The notes beneath the pieces were generated by a model. The model did no database searches, had not been told where the DNA came from, and worked only from the letters and a program-made list of their open reading frames with translations. From Acholoe squamosa (taxonomy: Eukaryota; Annelida; Polychaeta; Phyllodocida; Polynoidae), in NCBI GenBank assembly GCA_949317995.1, contig OX439050.1, forward strand, positions 5,742,771-5,806,770: a stretch of DNA of 64,000 nt. Direction: 5' to 3'. The stretch's first letter is position 1. Every line of letters begins with the position of its first letter. This document shows, one piece after another, positions 37,963-46,693 of this stretch. The position numbers and the translations under genes were made by a program.

Positions 37963-38472
37963 ATGGGCGAATTATGTATATATTGTGGTATTTGTGATGA
38001 CTTAAAAACTGGAAAAAAATATTGTATTCCTTGTTATGAAAATATGTACAAAGAATGTATCCGCTGTCATAGACCCTTACATTCCGCTCATTTTTTTAGT
38101 CGACACCCATCTAGATGTAATTCATGTCATGAAAAATATGAATTGGAGAAATTAAAATCAAAGAGCAAAGATTCTTTTAAAAAAAAGGACGAAAAAGAAA
38201 AAAAAATAATTACTAAAAATCTGAAAAAAAGAAGTAATGTCCTTTCTAACAAAATTATCGATTTAACTGAAAAAAAAAGTAAAAAAATTACATTAAGCAA
38301 CAGTCAAAATGAAAAAGAAACAGGTAAAAACACATCTGCTTGTAAAGATAACAATACAGTTTTAAATTTAACAAAAAAGACAAATGAGCCACTACAGCTT
38401 ACTCTTAAAATAAGTTGCAAAAAGGGAAATATTTATCCAAAAAAATCTAAAACTGTTGATGTCATTCTTTAA
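37963..38472 (+). CDS. Zinc-ribbon protein with long Lys-rich tail
   Basis: The start at ATG 37963 (MGELCIYCGICDDL) is preferred; an ATG ten codons upstream would add a hydrophobic leader (MFSKYFYIFK) that is not seen in zinc-ribbon proteins. The N-terminal 55 residues contain five CxxC-type pairs: CIYC, CIPC, CIRC and CNSC with a spaced His, arranged like two zinc ribbons. The remaining 100 residues are Lys, Ser and Asn rich and probably disordered. A TGGGATAGAC motif, also found before the capsid gene, lies about 85 bases upstream. A transcription or DNA-binding role is plausible, no family is assigned. Confidence 0.6.
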   Translation: MGELCIYCGICDDLKTGKKYCIPCYENMYKECIRCHRPLHSAHFFSRHPSRCNSCHEKYELEKLKSKSKDSFKKKDEKEKKIITKNLKKRSNVLSNKIIDLTEKKSKKITLSNSQNEKETGKNTSACKDNNTVLNLTKKTNEPLQLTLKISCKKGNIYPKKSKTVDVIL

Positions 38473-39099
38473 AATATTTCTTGTTTGCTTTTAAATGTTT
38501 TTTCATGTGCCTGTATTGAAAATATTATTTTGTATTATTATAACAAGTTGTGTATATAGTAAAAGAGAATTCATATTTAGTAAGTATTAGCTGCTTATAT
38601 ATTAGTTTAAACCTAAAAAGTTTATTTTTTGTGTTTCTTTTTTTCAGTGAAATGATATTTTGTACTTTTAAATGATGTTTATTGATGTCATATATCTACA
38701 TTGAAATGCTTAGTGAACAAATCAAATAATACGCTATCATGATACTTTGTTGTTGTTGTTGTTGTTGTTAGGAATCTGGTATTTGTCCTTAAGGATATTA
38801 ACTTATTATTGGGTGTGTAAATACTAAGATCCTAACATTGTTTTTTTATGTAATTTTACTTTTAATTCATCAGGATACGTGCATTTGTTCCAAACATAGT
38901 TTATAAATGTTTTCATTTCATGTACTAAATGTGACAAATCATATTTACCATCGCACACTAGTTAAAAGTAAAACATAACTTAAGAATTGTAATGAGATGG
39001 TTAGTAAACAAGAGGGTTAAATGCATGCTTTAATGTTTTAAGGACTGCACCTGTTTCAAACATAACATGTTTACATCTTTATATGTTTATTCTTAAGAA
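38473..39099. other. Long AT-rich intergenic region between early and late blocks
   Basis: No gene is seen in 627 bases, the longest gap inside element B. A TTG microsatellite (about seven units) lies at 38746-38768. The gap separates the polymerase block from the integrase-capsid block and may hold promoter or terminator elements. Confidence 0.6.
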
Positions 39100-39114
39100 G
39101 TGTTTAATTTTAAT

Positions 39115-40098
39115 ATGGCAAAAAAAGAAGAAATAAAAAGAAACCAAGAAATAAAAAGGTTGTTTGAAAGTATTTACTTTAACCCAAGTCATCCTTCATC
39201 TTTTAGTTCTGTGAAAAAGTTATATAAATCTGCTAAAAAAAAAGACAAAAAAATAACTTTAAAAGACGCTGAAATATTTTTACAAAATACTAGAACTTAT
39301 ACTTCACACAAACCTATACAATATAACTTTTTAAGACGAAAAACTATTGTAAAAGGATTAAATGATCAATGGCAGTTAGATTTAATAAGTACTTTCCAAA
39401 TTAGACGATATAATAACAACATTTCATATTTATTAGCTGCTATAGATTGCTTTTCCAGATATGCTTACATAGAACCTCTTAAAGACAAAAAAGCAGAAAC
39501 AACATTAATAGGCTTTAAAGCTATATTATTTAGGGCAAAACACAAGCCTAGGCTTATTCAAGTAGATGAAGGTAGTGAATTTAAGGGTGTTTTTAAGAAA
39601 TATCTCATTAACCAAAATATTCACTCTTTTAGCACATCACAAGACACAAAGGCTGCAATAGTTGAACGTTTTATAAGAACTATACAAAATAAAATACATC
39701 GATTTTTAACCTTTAAAAAAAGCTTGAGATATATCGATGATTTGCAAGACATTGTACTTAGCTACAATAAAAGTCCACATCGTACTCTAGGAATTAGCCC
39801 CTCTGAAGTTGATGAAAAAAACCAAAAGATAATTTGGGACAAACAATACAAACCATATTTACATTCTAGAAGAATACAACTTCCTTTCTCAGTAGGAGAT
39901 AAAGTAAAAATCACAACTAAAAGAAAAACATTTACTAAAGGATATAAGCCAAATTGGCAAAAAGAAATATTTCAAGTAGCTTTTGTGCTTAGAACATGGC
40001 CACCTACTTATATATTATTAGATGAAAACAATGAAATACTTACTGGTAGTTTTTATGCACAAGAATTAAATAAGATACAAGATGGTAGAAAAAACTAA
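39115..40098 (+). CDS. Retroviral-type integrase (rve, DDE)
   Basis: This enzyme would insert the linear element into host DNA. The start at ATG 39115 (MAKKEEIKR) fits the N terminus of the element A copy better than the ATG at 39100, which adds MFNFN. Catalytic residues are Asp94 in WQLDLIS, Asp156 in QVDEGSEF and Glu189 in AIVERF (numbered from 39100). The N-terminal region is helical and basic and has no visible HHCC zinc motif. The C-terminal SH3-like segment shows PFSVGDKVKI. The frame is intact, and its last 17 bases overlap the ATPase start, implying coupled expression. Confidence 0.95.
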   Translation: MAKKEEIKRNQEIKRLFESIYFNPSHPSSFSSVKKLYKSAKKKDKKITLKDAEIFLQNTRTYTSHKPIQYNFLRRKTIVKGLNDQWQLDLISTFQIRRYNNNISYLLAAIDCFSRYAYIEPLKDKKAETTLIGFKAILFRAKHKPRLIQVDEGSEFKGVFKKYLINQNIHSFSTSQDTKAAIVERFIRTIQNKIHRFLTFKKSLRYIDDLQDIVLSYNKSPHRTLGISPSEVDEKNQKIIWDKQYKPYLHSRRIQLPFSVGDKVKITTKRKTFTKGYKPNWQKEIFQVAFVLRTWPPTYILLDENNEILTGSFYAQELNKIQDGRKN

Positions 40099-40756
40099 AA
40101 CTAAAGACATAGAATTAATTGATGCGAGATTAAAAACTCCATTTTCTATGATAATAGCAGGCCCTAGTAATTCAGGAAAAACCAGTTTTCTTCTTAATCT
40201 TTTAAAAAATATGGATCGCATTATAGACAATGAATTTAAAAAAATAAACTGGTTTTATGGACAAAGTCCCCCTTCTGATGTAATTGATTTAAACTTAAAA
40301 AACATTAATTTTATTCAAGGGTTGCCTCATACTTTTGATGATTATATATCACCTAATAATCACGAGCTTATAGTGTTAGATGATTTAATGATGGAATGTT
40401 CTAAGGATCCATTAGTTACAGATTTATTTACTAAGCGTTCTCATCATGATGGTTTAAGTGTGGTATTTATTACGCAGAATTTTTTTTGTGAAGGAAAAGA
40501 AAGAAAAACATTGGCAAAAAATGCAACTTACTTAGTAATATTTAATTCTCCTTTGGATCAAACAATATCCCATTCTTTAGGAAGAAAACTTATGCCTGAT
40601 CGAGTAAAAACTTTTCATGATATATTTTCAGCTGCAACAAATTCTCCTCATGGATATTTATTTATAGATGGTCATCAAAAAAGAAACAAAGATCTCATGT
40701 TTAGAACAGATATTTTTTCTGATTCACAGCGAATATTTATACCAAATAAAAAGTAA
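40082..40756 (+). CDS. FtsK/HerA-type genome-packaging ATPase
   Basis: The 224-residue product carries GPSNSGKT (Walker A) at residues 27-34 and ELIVLDDLM (Walker B) near 95-103, followed by the sensor-like VVFITQNFF segment near 136. These are the marks of the A32/FtsK-HerA superfamily ATPases of Polintons and adintoviruses, which drive DNA packaging into preformed capsids. Length is normal for the family. It overlaps the integrase gene by 17 bases. All motifs are intact. Confidence 0.92.
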   Translation: MVEKTKTKDIELIDARLKTPFSMIIAGPSNSGKTSFLLNLLKNMDRIIDNEFKKINWFYGQSPPSDVIDLNLKNINFIQGLPHTFDDYISPNNHELIVLDDLMMECSKDPLVTDLFTKRSHHDGLSVVFITQNFFCEGKERKTLAKNATYLVIFNSPLDQTISHSLGRKLMPDRVKTFHDIFSAATNSPHGYLFIDGHQKRNKDLMFRTDIFSDSQRIFIPNKK

Positions 40757-40845
40757 AAACTTACATGAGATAAGTGAAGTTTAGAAGTTTGCACTATAAA
40801 AAAAAATCAGATTTTTTATCTTTGATAAATAAAATACTTTAAAAA
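40757..40845 (+). promoter_or_regulatory. Candidate late-promoter motif TGAGATAAG
   Basis: TGAGATAAG at 40766-40774 lies about 75 bases before the next start. Related sequences occur upstream of many other late-block genes in both elements (see findings). Confidence 0.4.
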
Positions 40846-41238
40846 ATGGCTAAAACACAAGTAAAGAAAAGGAAAGTTGGAGTTAAAAAAAAGAAATGTT
40901 GCAACATAATAAAACATCAGCATTTTCTTTCATTGCTAGCCTCAGCCAAAAATGCCAAAAAAAGAAATATATTAATTGATTTTGCATCAAAAAAAGACTT
41001 AGATGCAATATACCAATGCATATTTAATGTGTTAGCTGGTAATGTGCCTATAGATAAAAAAACACATTCAAAGCTAAAACGTCATAAAAATACTTTGAGG
41101 TTGCTAGTTAGCAAAAAAGGAGTTAGTGAAGCAAGAAGGAAATCAACTTTAAAACAAAAAGGAGGATTTTTACAATTTTTACTCCCATTGTTGTCTGGTA
41201 TTATACCTGCAATAGCCGGCGCTATAACAGGAAGGTGA
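40846..41238 (+). CDS. Small basic core-like protein (adenovirus pX-like candidate)
   Basis: The 130-residue product starts with a Lys/Arg-rich segment (KRKVGVKKKKCC), has a helical middle (IDFASKKDLDAIYQCIFNVL) and ends with TLKQKGGFLQFLLPLLSGIIPAIAGAI, a Gly-rich hydrophobic tail. The same order is found in the broken copy of element A. Basic, small proteins with a hydrophobic end occur as core or membrane-active proteins in adenoviruses and adintoviruses, so a virion DNA-binding role is inferred. The KGGF junction could be a protease site, since the adenain-type protease often cuts after Gly-Gly; this is untested. Confidence 0.6.
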   Translation: MAKTQVKKRKVGVKKKKCCNIIKHQHFLSLLASAKNAKKRNILIDFASKKDLDAIYQCIFNVLAGNVPIDKKTHSKLKRHKNTLRLLVSKKGVSEARRKSTLKQKGGFLQFLLPLLSGIIPAIAGAITGR

Positions 41239-41254
41239 AAAAATAAAATAAAAT

Positions 41255-42442
41255 ATGAGTCACAGTTTTAAAGAAAGTGTAATTATACCCTTATCTTTAT
41301 ATAAAAAATATGAAAAAATGTTAAATATGAATAAAAATGAAGATAATATATCAAATACTTTAAAAACCAAAAATATACAAAGCGAAATAAATGAAAATTC
41401 AAAACAGGAAAATCCTGTTTTAAAAAGACAGGAAGAATTAATAAATCAGCGAGTGTTTAAAATAAATCCCTACTCTATATATTCTACTGAAAACACTGAT
41501 CAACTTCCTGTAGAAGTAAACAACCTAGAATCTAAACCTAAGGAAACATCACAAATAGGTATAACCATAAACTACATTCTTGACAAAGTACCCTTGGCAC
41601 AAAGACCAAACATTAAAATGATCTTAGAAAAAATGTTAGAAAATAAGTACCAATGGGACACAGCTGGAGAAATAAGTTATGATTCAAAGAAAATAGCGAA
41701 TTCAAATATCATTGATATAATGAAATATTTTTCAAAATCTGGTTTTAAAAATGAGCCTACAGGTACACAAACATTATATTCACATCTCATTACTATCTTA
41801 CCCCCTTCTTGGATAAAAAATAAACCAAGTATGGCGCAAAAAAAAAGATCGAGCTCTTATATTCCTGGACCATATCCAAGTGAAGACATAATGACAGATA
41901 TAATATATCATACTAAAAAACTGAAAAAAAAAGAAGATGAATTAAAACAAGGAACTCATGACCTGAAAGAGGGGGCAACTAACATATTAGATATAACTCC
42001 TCCTACTTTCACAAATGTGTCTATGGATGATGATGATGATGATGATGATAATGATGAATATCCTTCAGATGATGAATATGAATCTAAGAATTTATTTTCT
42101 CCCAAAGATTTACCACCTTTTTCCAAAAGTAAAATGCATACCTCAACTCCAAAAAGCATATCACTTGGAAAAATTTTAGAAACCAAAACTCCTGTTTTTT
42201 CACCTTTAACCAAAACATCGCCTATACCTACTGTAAGTAAATCCCCTGTTTCACAGCAAAAAACATTATTGAAAAAAGACATTTTTACTAGAGAAGAAGA
42301 TGAGGACACAGAAGCATCTGTACAACTACATCCTAGACAAAAAATATATGAGCAAGAGTCTTTACTTTTAAGCAAACGAAAGCCTAAACCAAATAAATTG
42401 TTTTTAGGAAAAGAGTGGGTAACAAACTGGAGAAAAAAATAA
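41255..42442 (+). CDS. Large acidic protein with conserved central domain
   Basis: The 395-residue product begins MSHSFKESVIIPLSLYKKY, a start shared with the element A homologue. Residues 95-200 form a domain with INYILDKVPLAQRPNIKMIL, KYQWDTAGEISYD and LYSHLITILPPSW; similar domains occur in many hypothetical proteins of aquatic-invertebrate elements. The remaining 190 residues are Ser/Pro/Lys-rich with a run of Asp near 263-271 and end basic. It sits between the core-like and pVI-like genes. Structural or assembly roles are possible. The A copy lacks the central domain, so domain loss or gain has occurred. Confidence 0.65.
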   Translation: MSHSFKESVIIPLSLYKKYEKMLNMNKNEDNISNTLKTKNIQSEINENSKQENPVLKRQEELINQRVFKINPYSIYSTENTDQLPVEVNNLESKPKETSQIGITINYILDKVPLAQRPNIKMILEKMLENKYQWDTAGEISYDSKKIANSNIIDIMKYFSKSGFKNEPTGTQTLYSHLITILPPSWIKNKPSMAQKKRSSSYIPGPYPSEDIMTDIIYHTKKLKKKEDELKQGTHDLKEGATNILDITPPTFTNVSMDDDDDDDDNDEYPSDDEYESKNLFSPKDLPPFSKSKMHTSTPKSISLGKILETKTPVFSPLTKTSPIPTVSKSPVSQQKTLLKKDIFTREEDEDTEASVQLHPRQKIYEQESLLLSKRKPKPNKLFLGKEWVTNWRKK

Positions 42443-42561
42443 GAGAAAATAAAGTTGAGATAAGATGAGATATACTTTATTTTAATAAATCTTTTCTTTT
42501 AATTTATATATATATATATATATATTATACGATTTTCCTTCATTTAAATTTTATTTAAAAA
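42443..42561 (+). promoter_or_regulatory. Candidate promoter region with TGAGATAAGATGAGAT and TA repeat
   Basis: Two overlapping TGAGAT motifs at 42456 and 42465 lie about 100 bases before the pVI-like gene. A TA dinucleotide run of about ten units at 42506-42525 follows. The arrangement resembles the other late-block gaps. Confidence 0.4.
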
Positions 42562-43038
42562 ATGGTTATGCATCAACATTACAGTTCAAACCAAAGGAAA
42601 AACGATAGAGCATTATATCACAACTTATTTGAAAAAAAAAATGCCTATCCTCTTCAATACATTCAACATGGTCAAGGGCTCCCAGTTTTCATGGGGACTA
42701 AATATCAAAAAGGATATGGTTTAGGTAATATTTTTGCTGGCTTATTTAAAAAAGTTGTTCCGCTTATAGCACCAGTGCTTAAGTCAGCTGCTAAAGGAGT
42801 AGGCAAAAGAATGTTAAAAGGAGGGATAAATGTTGCAGAAAATGTTTTATCTGGAGGGAACATAAAAGAGGCATTAAAAGATGAGGCTCAATCCAGCTTA
42901 AATGATTTAAGTTCAAGCGCTTTAAATTATGTAGGAAACAGAATAAATAAACCTAAAACCAAAAAAAGAATTAACTCTAGCACCAAAAGATCCAAAATTA
43001 AAAAAAAAAAAACATACTCAAGAGATATTTTTGATTAG
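42562..43038 (+). CDS. pVI-like minor virion protein
   Basis: The 158-residue product has a polar start and then YQKGYGLGNIFAGLFKKVVPL near residues 53-73, a Gly-containing amphipathic segment, followed by APVLKSAAKGVGKRM. The C-terminal 40 residues are strongly basic (KTKKRINSSTKRSKIKKKK). The layout fits adenovirus protein VI, whose N-terminal helix disrupts membranes and whose tail binds DNA and activates the protease; these roles are inferred. The homologue in element A is split by a retrotransposon. A first ATG at 42562 gives MVMHQHYSS; the third codon is also Met and may be used instead. Confidence 0.7.
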   Translation: MVMHQHYSSNQRKNDRALYHNLFEKKNAYPLQYIQHGQGLPVFMGTKYQKGYGLGNIFAGLFKKVVPLIAPVLKSAAKGVGKRMLKGGINVAENVLSGGNIKEALKDEAQSSLNDLSSSALNYVGNRINKPKTKKRINSSTKRSKIKKKKTYSRDIFD

Positions 43039-43104
43039 CCAAACTTAAAATATACTGCTGGGATAGACACCTATAGAAAGTTAAAAAAGTAAAAACAATT
43101 TAAA
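43039..43104 (+). promoter_or_regulatory. Candidate promoter of capsid gene
   Basis: TGGGATAGACACC near 43059 lies about 45 bases before the capsid start. It nearly repeats TGGGATAGACATC before the zinc-ribbon gene and belongs to the wider TGAGATAA-like set. Confidence 0.4.
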
Positions 43105-44454
43105 ATGTCACTCATAGATGAGAGTCCTTGTCACTGTATAAGTTCAGATTTAGATTTTGACAGTGTGCCTTTAGCAAATACTTCTGTTGAAAAAAACTAT
43201 TATGAAAAAGTTGAGCCTACGGCATCTGCAAACAGTGGTACTGTTCAATTTTCTCTTAAGTCAAACAACAAGGATTTCATTTCTTTACATGACAGCTTTA
43301 TCCAAATAAAAGCAAAAATATTAAAAGAAGACAAAACAGCTCCAAGTGCTCCTGATGCAAACACTCCAAATGTAATTAAAGACGAAGCAAGGGTGTTTCC
43401 AGTAAACTTTTTTGGAGCAAGCATATTTAAAAATGTAAAAGCATTCATCAATGGTATAAGGATATCAGAAAGTAATGACTTATATGCATACAAAGCTATG
43501 TTTGAAATGCTGCTTAGCTATGATCCATTAGTTGCTAGCCGACTGGGTATACTATCTTTATTTTACAAAGACACCAAAGATTTTAATGAAATAGAAAATG
43601 TAAATAGTAATACACACAATGCAGGTGTCAAGCAGCGCTATAATTTAACTAAAAACGGAACAGAAATAGAAATGTTGTGTCGAGTTCACAATGACTTGTT
43701 CGCACAAACTAAGATGTTTCCGGGGGATTTACCTCTTATCATAGAATTCGATAGATCAGATGAAAAGTTTTGTTTAATGGCAAAAGAAGCTGACAAAAAA
43801 TATATAATTCAAATAGAAGATATGAATATGTTCATAAAAAGATATCGTCTAACAGATAGTTTTTACAATGAATTAATGAGAGCACGATTAGATCAGAATT
43901 TCACTTTAAAATATAATATGAGGAAAACATTAATGAAATATGTTACTTTTGGTCCTAATAAATCAATATTACAAGGATCACATATTGTAAATAACACAGA
44001 ATTACCAAAAAGAGTCATTATCTCTTTAGTAAGACTCGATGGCTTCTCGGGTCATTATAATCATAATCCATTTAAATTTGATAACTTCAATGTAACAGAA
44101 GTAGAATTAAAAGTTAACGATGGAGGTACACCTTTTTATCAATATAATATAGATTTTCCCAACAATAAATATTTCATGGCATATTTAGCTATGCTAAAAG
44201 GTACAGGAAATATATTCAGAAATGAACCTGTGAATATAACCCCTGAAGAATTTAAAAATGGATATGCGCTTTACTGTTTTGATTTATCAAGAAATGGAAT
44301 TAATTCAGAAACGTTTGAACTATCAGAAAACGGATCTTTAAGCTTCACTTTTAAATTGGGAACAGTCCCCACCCATGGAATAGCAGCTGTTATTTATTTA
44401 GAATACGATTCTCTTTTAATATTGGGACCTAACAATGCCACTTCATTAAAATAA
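43105..44454 (+). CDS. Hexon-like major capsid protein
   Basis: The 449-residue product belongs to the F54H12.2-like family of animal Polintons and adintoviruses, which I take to be the double jelly-roll shell protein. Conserved blocks appear in order: a start with SDLDFDSVPLANTSVEK, FISLHDSFIQIKAKI, FKNVKAFINGIRISESNDLY, MFPGDLPLIIEFDRSDE, MKYVTFGPNKSILQGSH, LPKRVIISLVRLDGFSG, YFMAYLAMLKGTG and a final ELSENGSLSFTFKL. The pattern of beta-strand blocks fits two jelly rolls. It is shorter than adenovirus hexon, as usual in these elements. The frame is intact, in contrast to the copy in element A. It is followed by the protease after four bases. Confidence 0.82.
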   Translation: MSLIDESPCHCISSDLDFDSVPLANTSVEKNYYEKVEPTASANSGTVQFSLKSNNKDFISLHDSFIQIKAKILKEDKTAPSAPDANTPNVIKDEARVFPVNFFGASIFKNVKAFINGIRISESNDLYAYKAMFEMLLSYDPLVASRLGILSLFYKDTKDFNEIENVNSNTHNAGVKQRYNLTKNGTEIEMLCRVHNDLFAQTKMFPGDLPLIIEFDRSDEKFCLMAKEADKKYIIQIEDMNMFIKRYRLTDSFYNELMRARLDQNFTLKYNMRKTLMKYVTFGPNKSILQGSHIVNNTELPKRVIISLVRLDGFSGHYNHNPFKFDNFNVTEVELKVNDGGTPFYQYNIDFPNNKYFMAYLAMLKGTGNIFRNEPVNITPEEFKNGYALYCFDLSRNGINSETFELSENGSLSFTFKLGTVPTHGIAAVIYLEYDSLLILGPNNATSLK

Positions 44455-44458
44455 TAAA

Positions 44459-44986
44459 ATGAACGGTGAGGAATTAATAAGCATTTTAGAAAAAGATAAA
44501 AATATAACCAAAGGAAATTATGGTATTTATGCAGCAGATAAAATCCCCATTATAAAATCTTATCCTACAGCTTTCATAGCAAATACAGATGTAAGCTATC
44601 TTCCTGGAGAACACTGGGTAGCATTTTATTTTAAATCTAAAAATAATATTCCTGAATATTTTGATTCATATGGATTACCTCCAATAAGATATTCTTTTTT
44701 AAAAAAATTATCCAAAAAATACAAATATTCTTCACATACTATACAAGCATTAACATCTTTAAGATGTGGAGAATACTGCTTATATTTTTTAAAAAAAAGA
44801 GCCTCTAATATAAGCATGCAAAAAATTATATCTAGTTTTTCTTCTGACACTTTGTGGAATGAAAAAAAGATTCAACTCTACATAAATAAACAAATAAACA
44901 CTCCTGTGAATAAAAAAAGAAAAGGATCCAACTATGGACAATATAGCATTAAACATTGTGATTTCATAAACAACTTAAAAAAATGA
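44459..44986 (+). CDS. Adenain-type cysteine protease
   Basis: The catalytic set is complete: His52 in GEHWVAF, Asp69 in EYFDSYG, Gln96 in TIQAL and Cys103 in RCGEYC. The enzyme would cleave capsid and core precursors late in assembly. It is 175 residues, normal for the family. It starts four bases after the capsid gene. The tail is Lys-rich. Position and motifs make it the counterpart of the element A protease. Confidence 0.93.
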   Translation: MNGEELISILEKDKNITKGNYGIYAADKIPIIKSYPTAFIANTDVSYLPGEHWVAFYFKSKNNIPEYFDSYGLPPIRYSFLKKLSKKYKYSSHTIQALTSLRCGEYCLYFLKKRASNISMQKIISSFSSDTLWNEKKIQLYINKQINTPVNKKRKGSNYGQYSIKHCDFINNLKK

Positions 44987-45077
44987 AAAGCTTTATATAA
45001 AAACAAAAATTTTAATTTTTTTTTCACAATTTCCACACATTTATTGGTGAAAAATTAAATAACTATTAAAAAACACT

Positions 45078-45407
45078 ATGAAAGGATTATCATCAATTAA
45101 TAAAATAAAAAAAAATAAAATTGGAACAGCTGGAGCACTACTTATTTTTTTCCTTACAACCATAGGCATTTTAATAGAAATTAAATATGGTAAATTAAAT
45201 GAAGAAATATATCTCACATGTTCTGAATCAGGGTATCAATTTAAAAATAATATAAAAATAAAATCATTTTTTAGCTGCTCAGTTCAAAAAAATGATACAT
45301 CCAATGATATATTTGTTCCTTACATTGAAATGAACTTAAAAAAAACAGAATCATCAGATATTAATTTTAACAATGAACACAAAAATAACTCCTATGAAAT
45401 TTTTTAA
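45078..45407 (+). CDS. Single-pass membrane protein
   Basis: The 109-residue product has a basic 14-residue start, one membrane helix (IGTAGALLIFFLTTIGILIEI) at about 15-35, then an outside-type domain with two Cys (LTCSESGY and FFSC). The element A copy shares these parts but is frameshifted. It probably sits in a membrane with the C-terminal domain outside. Its role is unknown; similar small membrane proteins of adintovirus-like elements may help entry or assembly. Confidence 0.65.
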   Translation: MKGLSSINKIKKNKIGTAGALLIFFLTTIGILIEIKYGKLNEEIYLTCSESGYQFKNNIKIKSFFSCSVQKNDTSNDIFVPYIEMNLKKTESSDINFNNEHKNNSYEIF

Positions 45408-45492
45408 AAGAGAAGTAATATCATATGAGAAACTAGGATGAGATTAAAAGCAAAAGCCTTCTTCATTCAAAAGTAATACAAAGTTTATTGAA

Positions 45493-45885
45493 ATGGACAA
45501 CCACAAAGTTATTCAAGATGAGGATGAATTACATATTTTAGAAAAGATCACAAATGCTCAACATAATTACATTTTCAAGCTCATACAAATTAAAAATAAT
45601 TTGCAAAATCAACTAAAAGAAGAAAAAGGTATAAATAACATATTAAAAGAACAACTCCAAGATTCTCAAAAAAAAGTAATGGAGGGCTTTGCACAAAAAC
45701 GAGCTGCCACTTTGGCTCGATATAACATGGAATACGAGCGAAAAAACAGAAATTTTAACTACATGAAAAATTATGGAAAAATAGTATGTGATGGAGAAAA
45801 CGATGAAAGTGAAAATAATAAAACACAGGCTTGTGCTTCCATTGCTAGTGATAGTTATATATCCAATGAAGATGAAATAGATTAA
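45493..45885 (+). CDS. Coiled-coil protein with acidic C terminus
   Basis: The 130-residue product has a long charged helix (about 12-85) that is likely to form a coiled coil, then QKRAATLARYNMEYERK and YGKIVCDGENDESE. The A homologue has the same two last blocks. A TGAGATTAAAAG motif lies about 50 bases upstream. No family is known to me. Confidence 0.65.
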   Translation: MDNHKVIQDEDELHILEKITNAQHNYIFKLIQIKNNLQNQLKEEKGINNILKEQLQDSQKKVMEGFAQKRAATLARYNMEYERKNRNFNYMKNYGKIVCDGENDESENNKTQACASIASDSYISNEDEID

Positions 45886-46096
45886 AAATAAAAATAAGCA
45901 TTTTTAAAAAATCCACCAACAGTATTATAAAAAGTTTAGGTTTTTCTTCATTTTCATTGTAAAAATACATTTGGGATAAAGAAAAAGCGGGTGAAAAATA
46001 AGGAAAGAGTAACTATTTTTACAGAATTTGATTGTGGTTTCATCTTAAATATACATATAAGTAAAACCAAAAAACATTTTCATAAAATAAACAAAT
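45886..46096. other. AT-rich gap where element A has DUF5662 and other genes
   Basis: No gene is seen. In element A the region between the coiled-coil and death-domain genes holds a second coiled-coil gene, a DUF5662-like gene and a small membrane gene; here only about 210 bases separate the homologues. A GGGATAAAG motif is at about 45972. Confidence 0.6.
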
Positions 46097-46693
46097 ATGG
46101 ATAGCTATATAGTTACTCCTATCATCAAATCTTATCCTTCTGATAACACTCTTAAAGAGATAAGCTCCATGTTTTATCATGACTGGAAAAAAATGGGGAT
46201 ATATCTAAACGTCTCAAAAGTAGATTTGATGTCACTAGAGGATCAAAAATCTTTGTATGATATGTCATTAGATATGTTAAATTTATGGTGGGAAAATAAT
46301 CATAGCCTTAATGACCTTAAAAATGCTTTAGAATTAAGCAAACGAAAAGATCTAATTGAATTGGCTAACATATTTTGTATAGAAAATAATATATATCCCT
46401 TTAATATGAATGAAAAAAAAATTCAAATATTATTGTCAAAAATAGCAGAAAATATAGGAAAAGAATGGATAATTATAGGAATTCAACTTGATATACCATA
46501 TGAAACACTCAACATGATAAGAAGTCAAGCATCTTGTAGTAATCCTTGTAATCGAGCATTAGAAGTATTAAAACTGTGGAAAAAGAAGCAGACTTTACCT
46601 GCCTCAGAATTCATAAATGTCCTTAAACATGATATGCGTAGAAATGATATTGCACATTTTTTACAAACTAAAATTATAAATTCCTGCTATTAA
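46097..46693 (+). CDS. Tandem death-domain protein
   Basis: The 198-residue product has two death-domain-like repeats. Repeat 1 (about 15-95) shows MFYHDWKKMGIYLNVSKVDL, LNLWWENN and ALELSKRKDLIELA. Repeat 2 (about 108-193) shows IGKEWIIIGIQLDIPYETL, LKLWKKKQTL and VLKHDMRRNDIAHFL. The Trp of helix 2 and the L..W of helix 4 match FADD- and ankyrin-type death domains. It occupies the same place as the copy in A but has low identity to it, implying long retention. A decoy role in host apoptosis or innate signalling is inferred. No signal peptide or other domain is present. Confidence 0.82.
   Translation: MDSYIVTPIIKSYPSDNTLKEISSMFYHDWKKMGIYLNVSKVDLMSLEDQKSLYDMSLDMLNLWWENNHSLNDLKNALELSKRKDLIELANIFCIENNIYPFNMNEKKIQILLSKIAENIGKEWIIIGIQLDIPYETLNMIRSQASCSNPCNRALEVLKLWKKKQTLPASEFINVLKHDMRRNDIAHFLQTKIINSCY

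Noticed and set aside
41956-42375. 139-codon minus-strand Ser-rich frame
   Set aside because: It is the complement of the Asp/Ser-rich part of a plus-strand gene with a homologue in element A.
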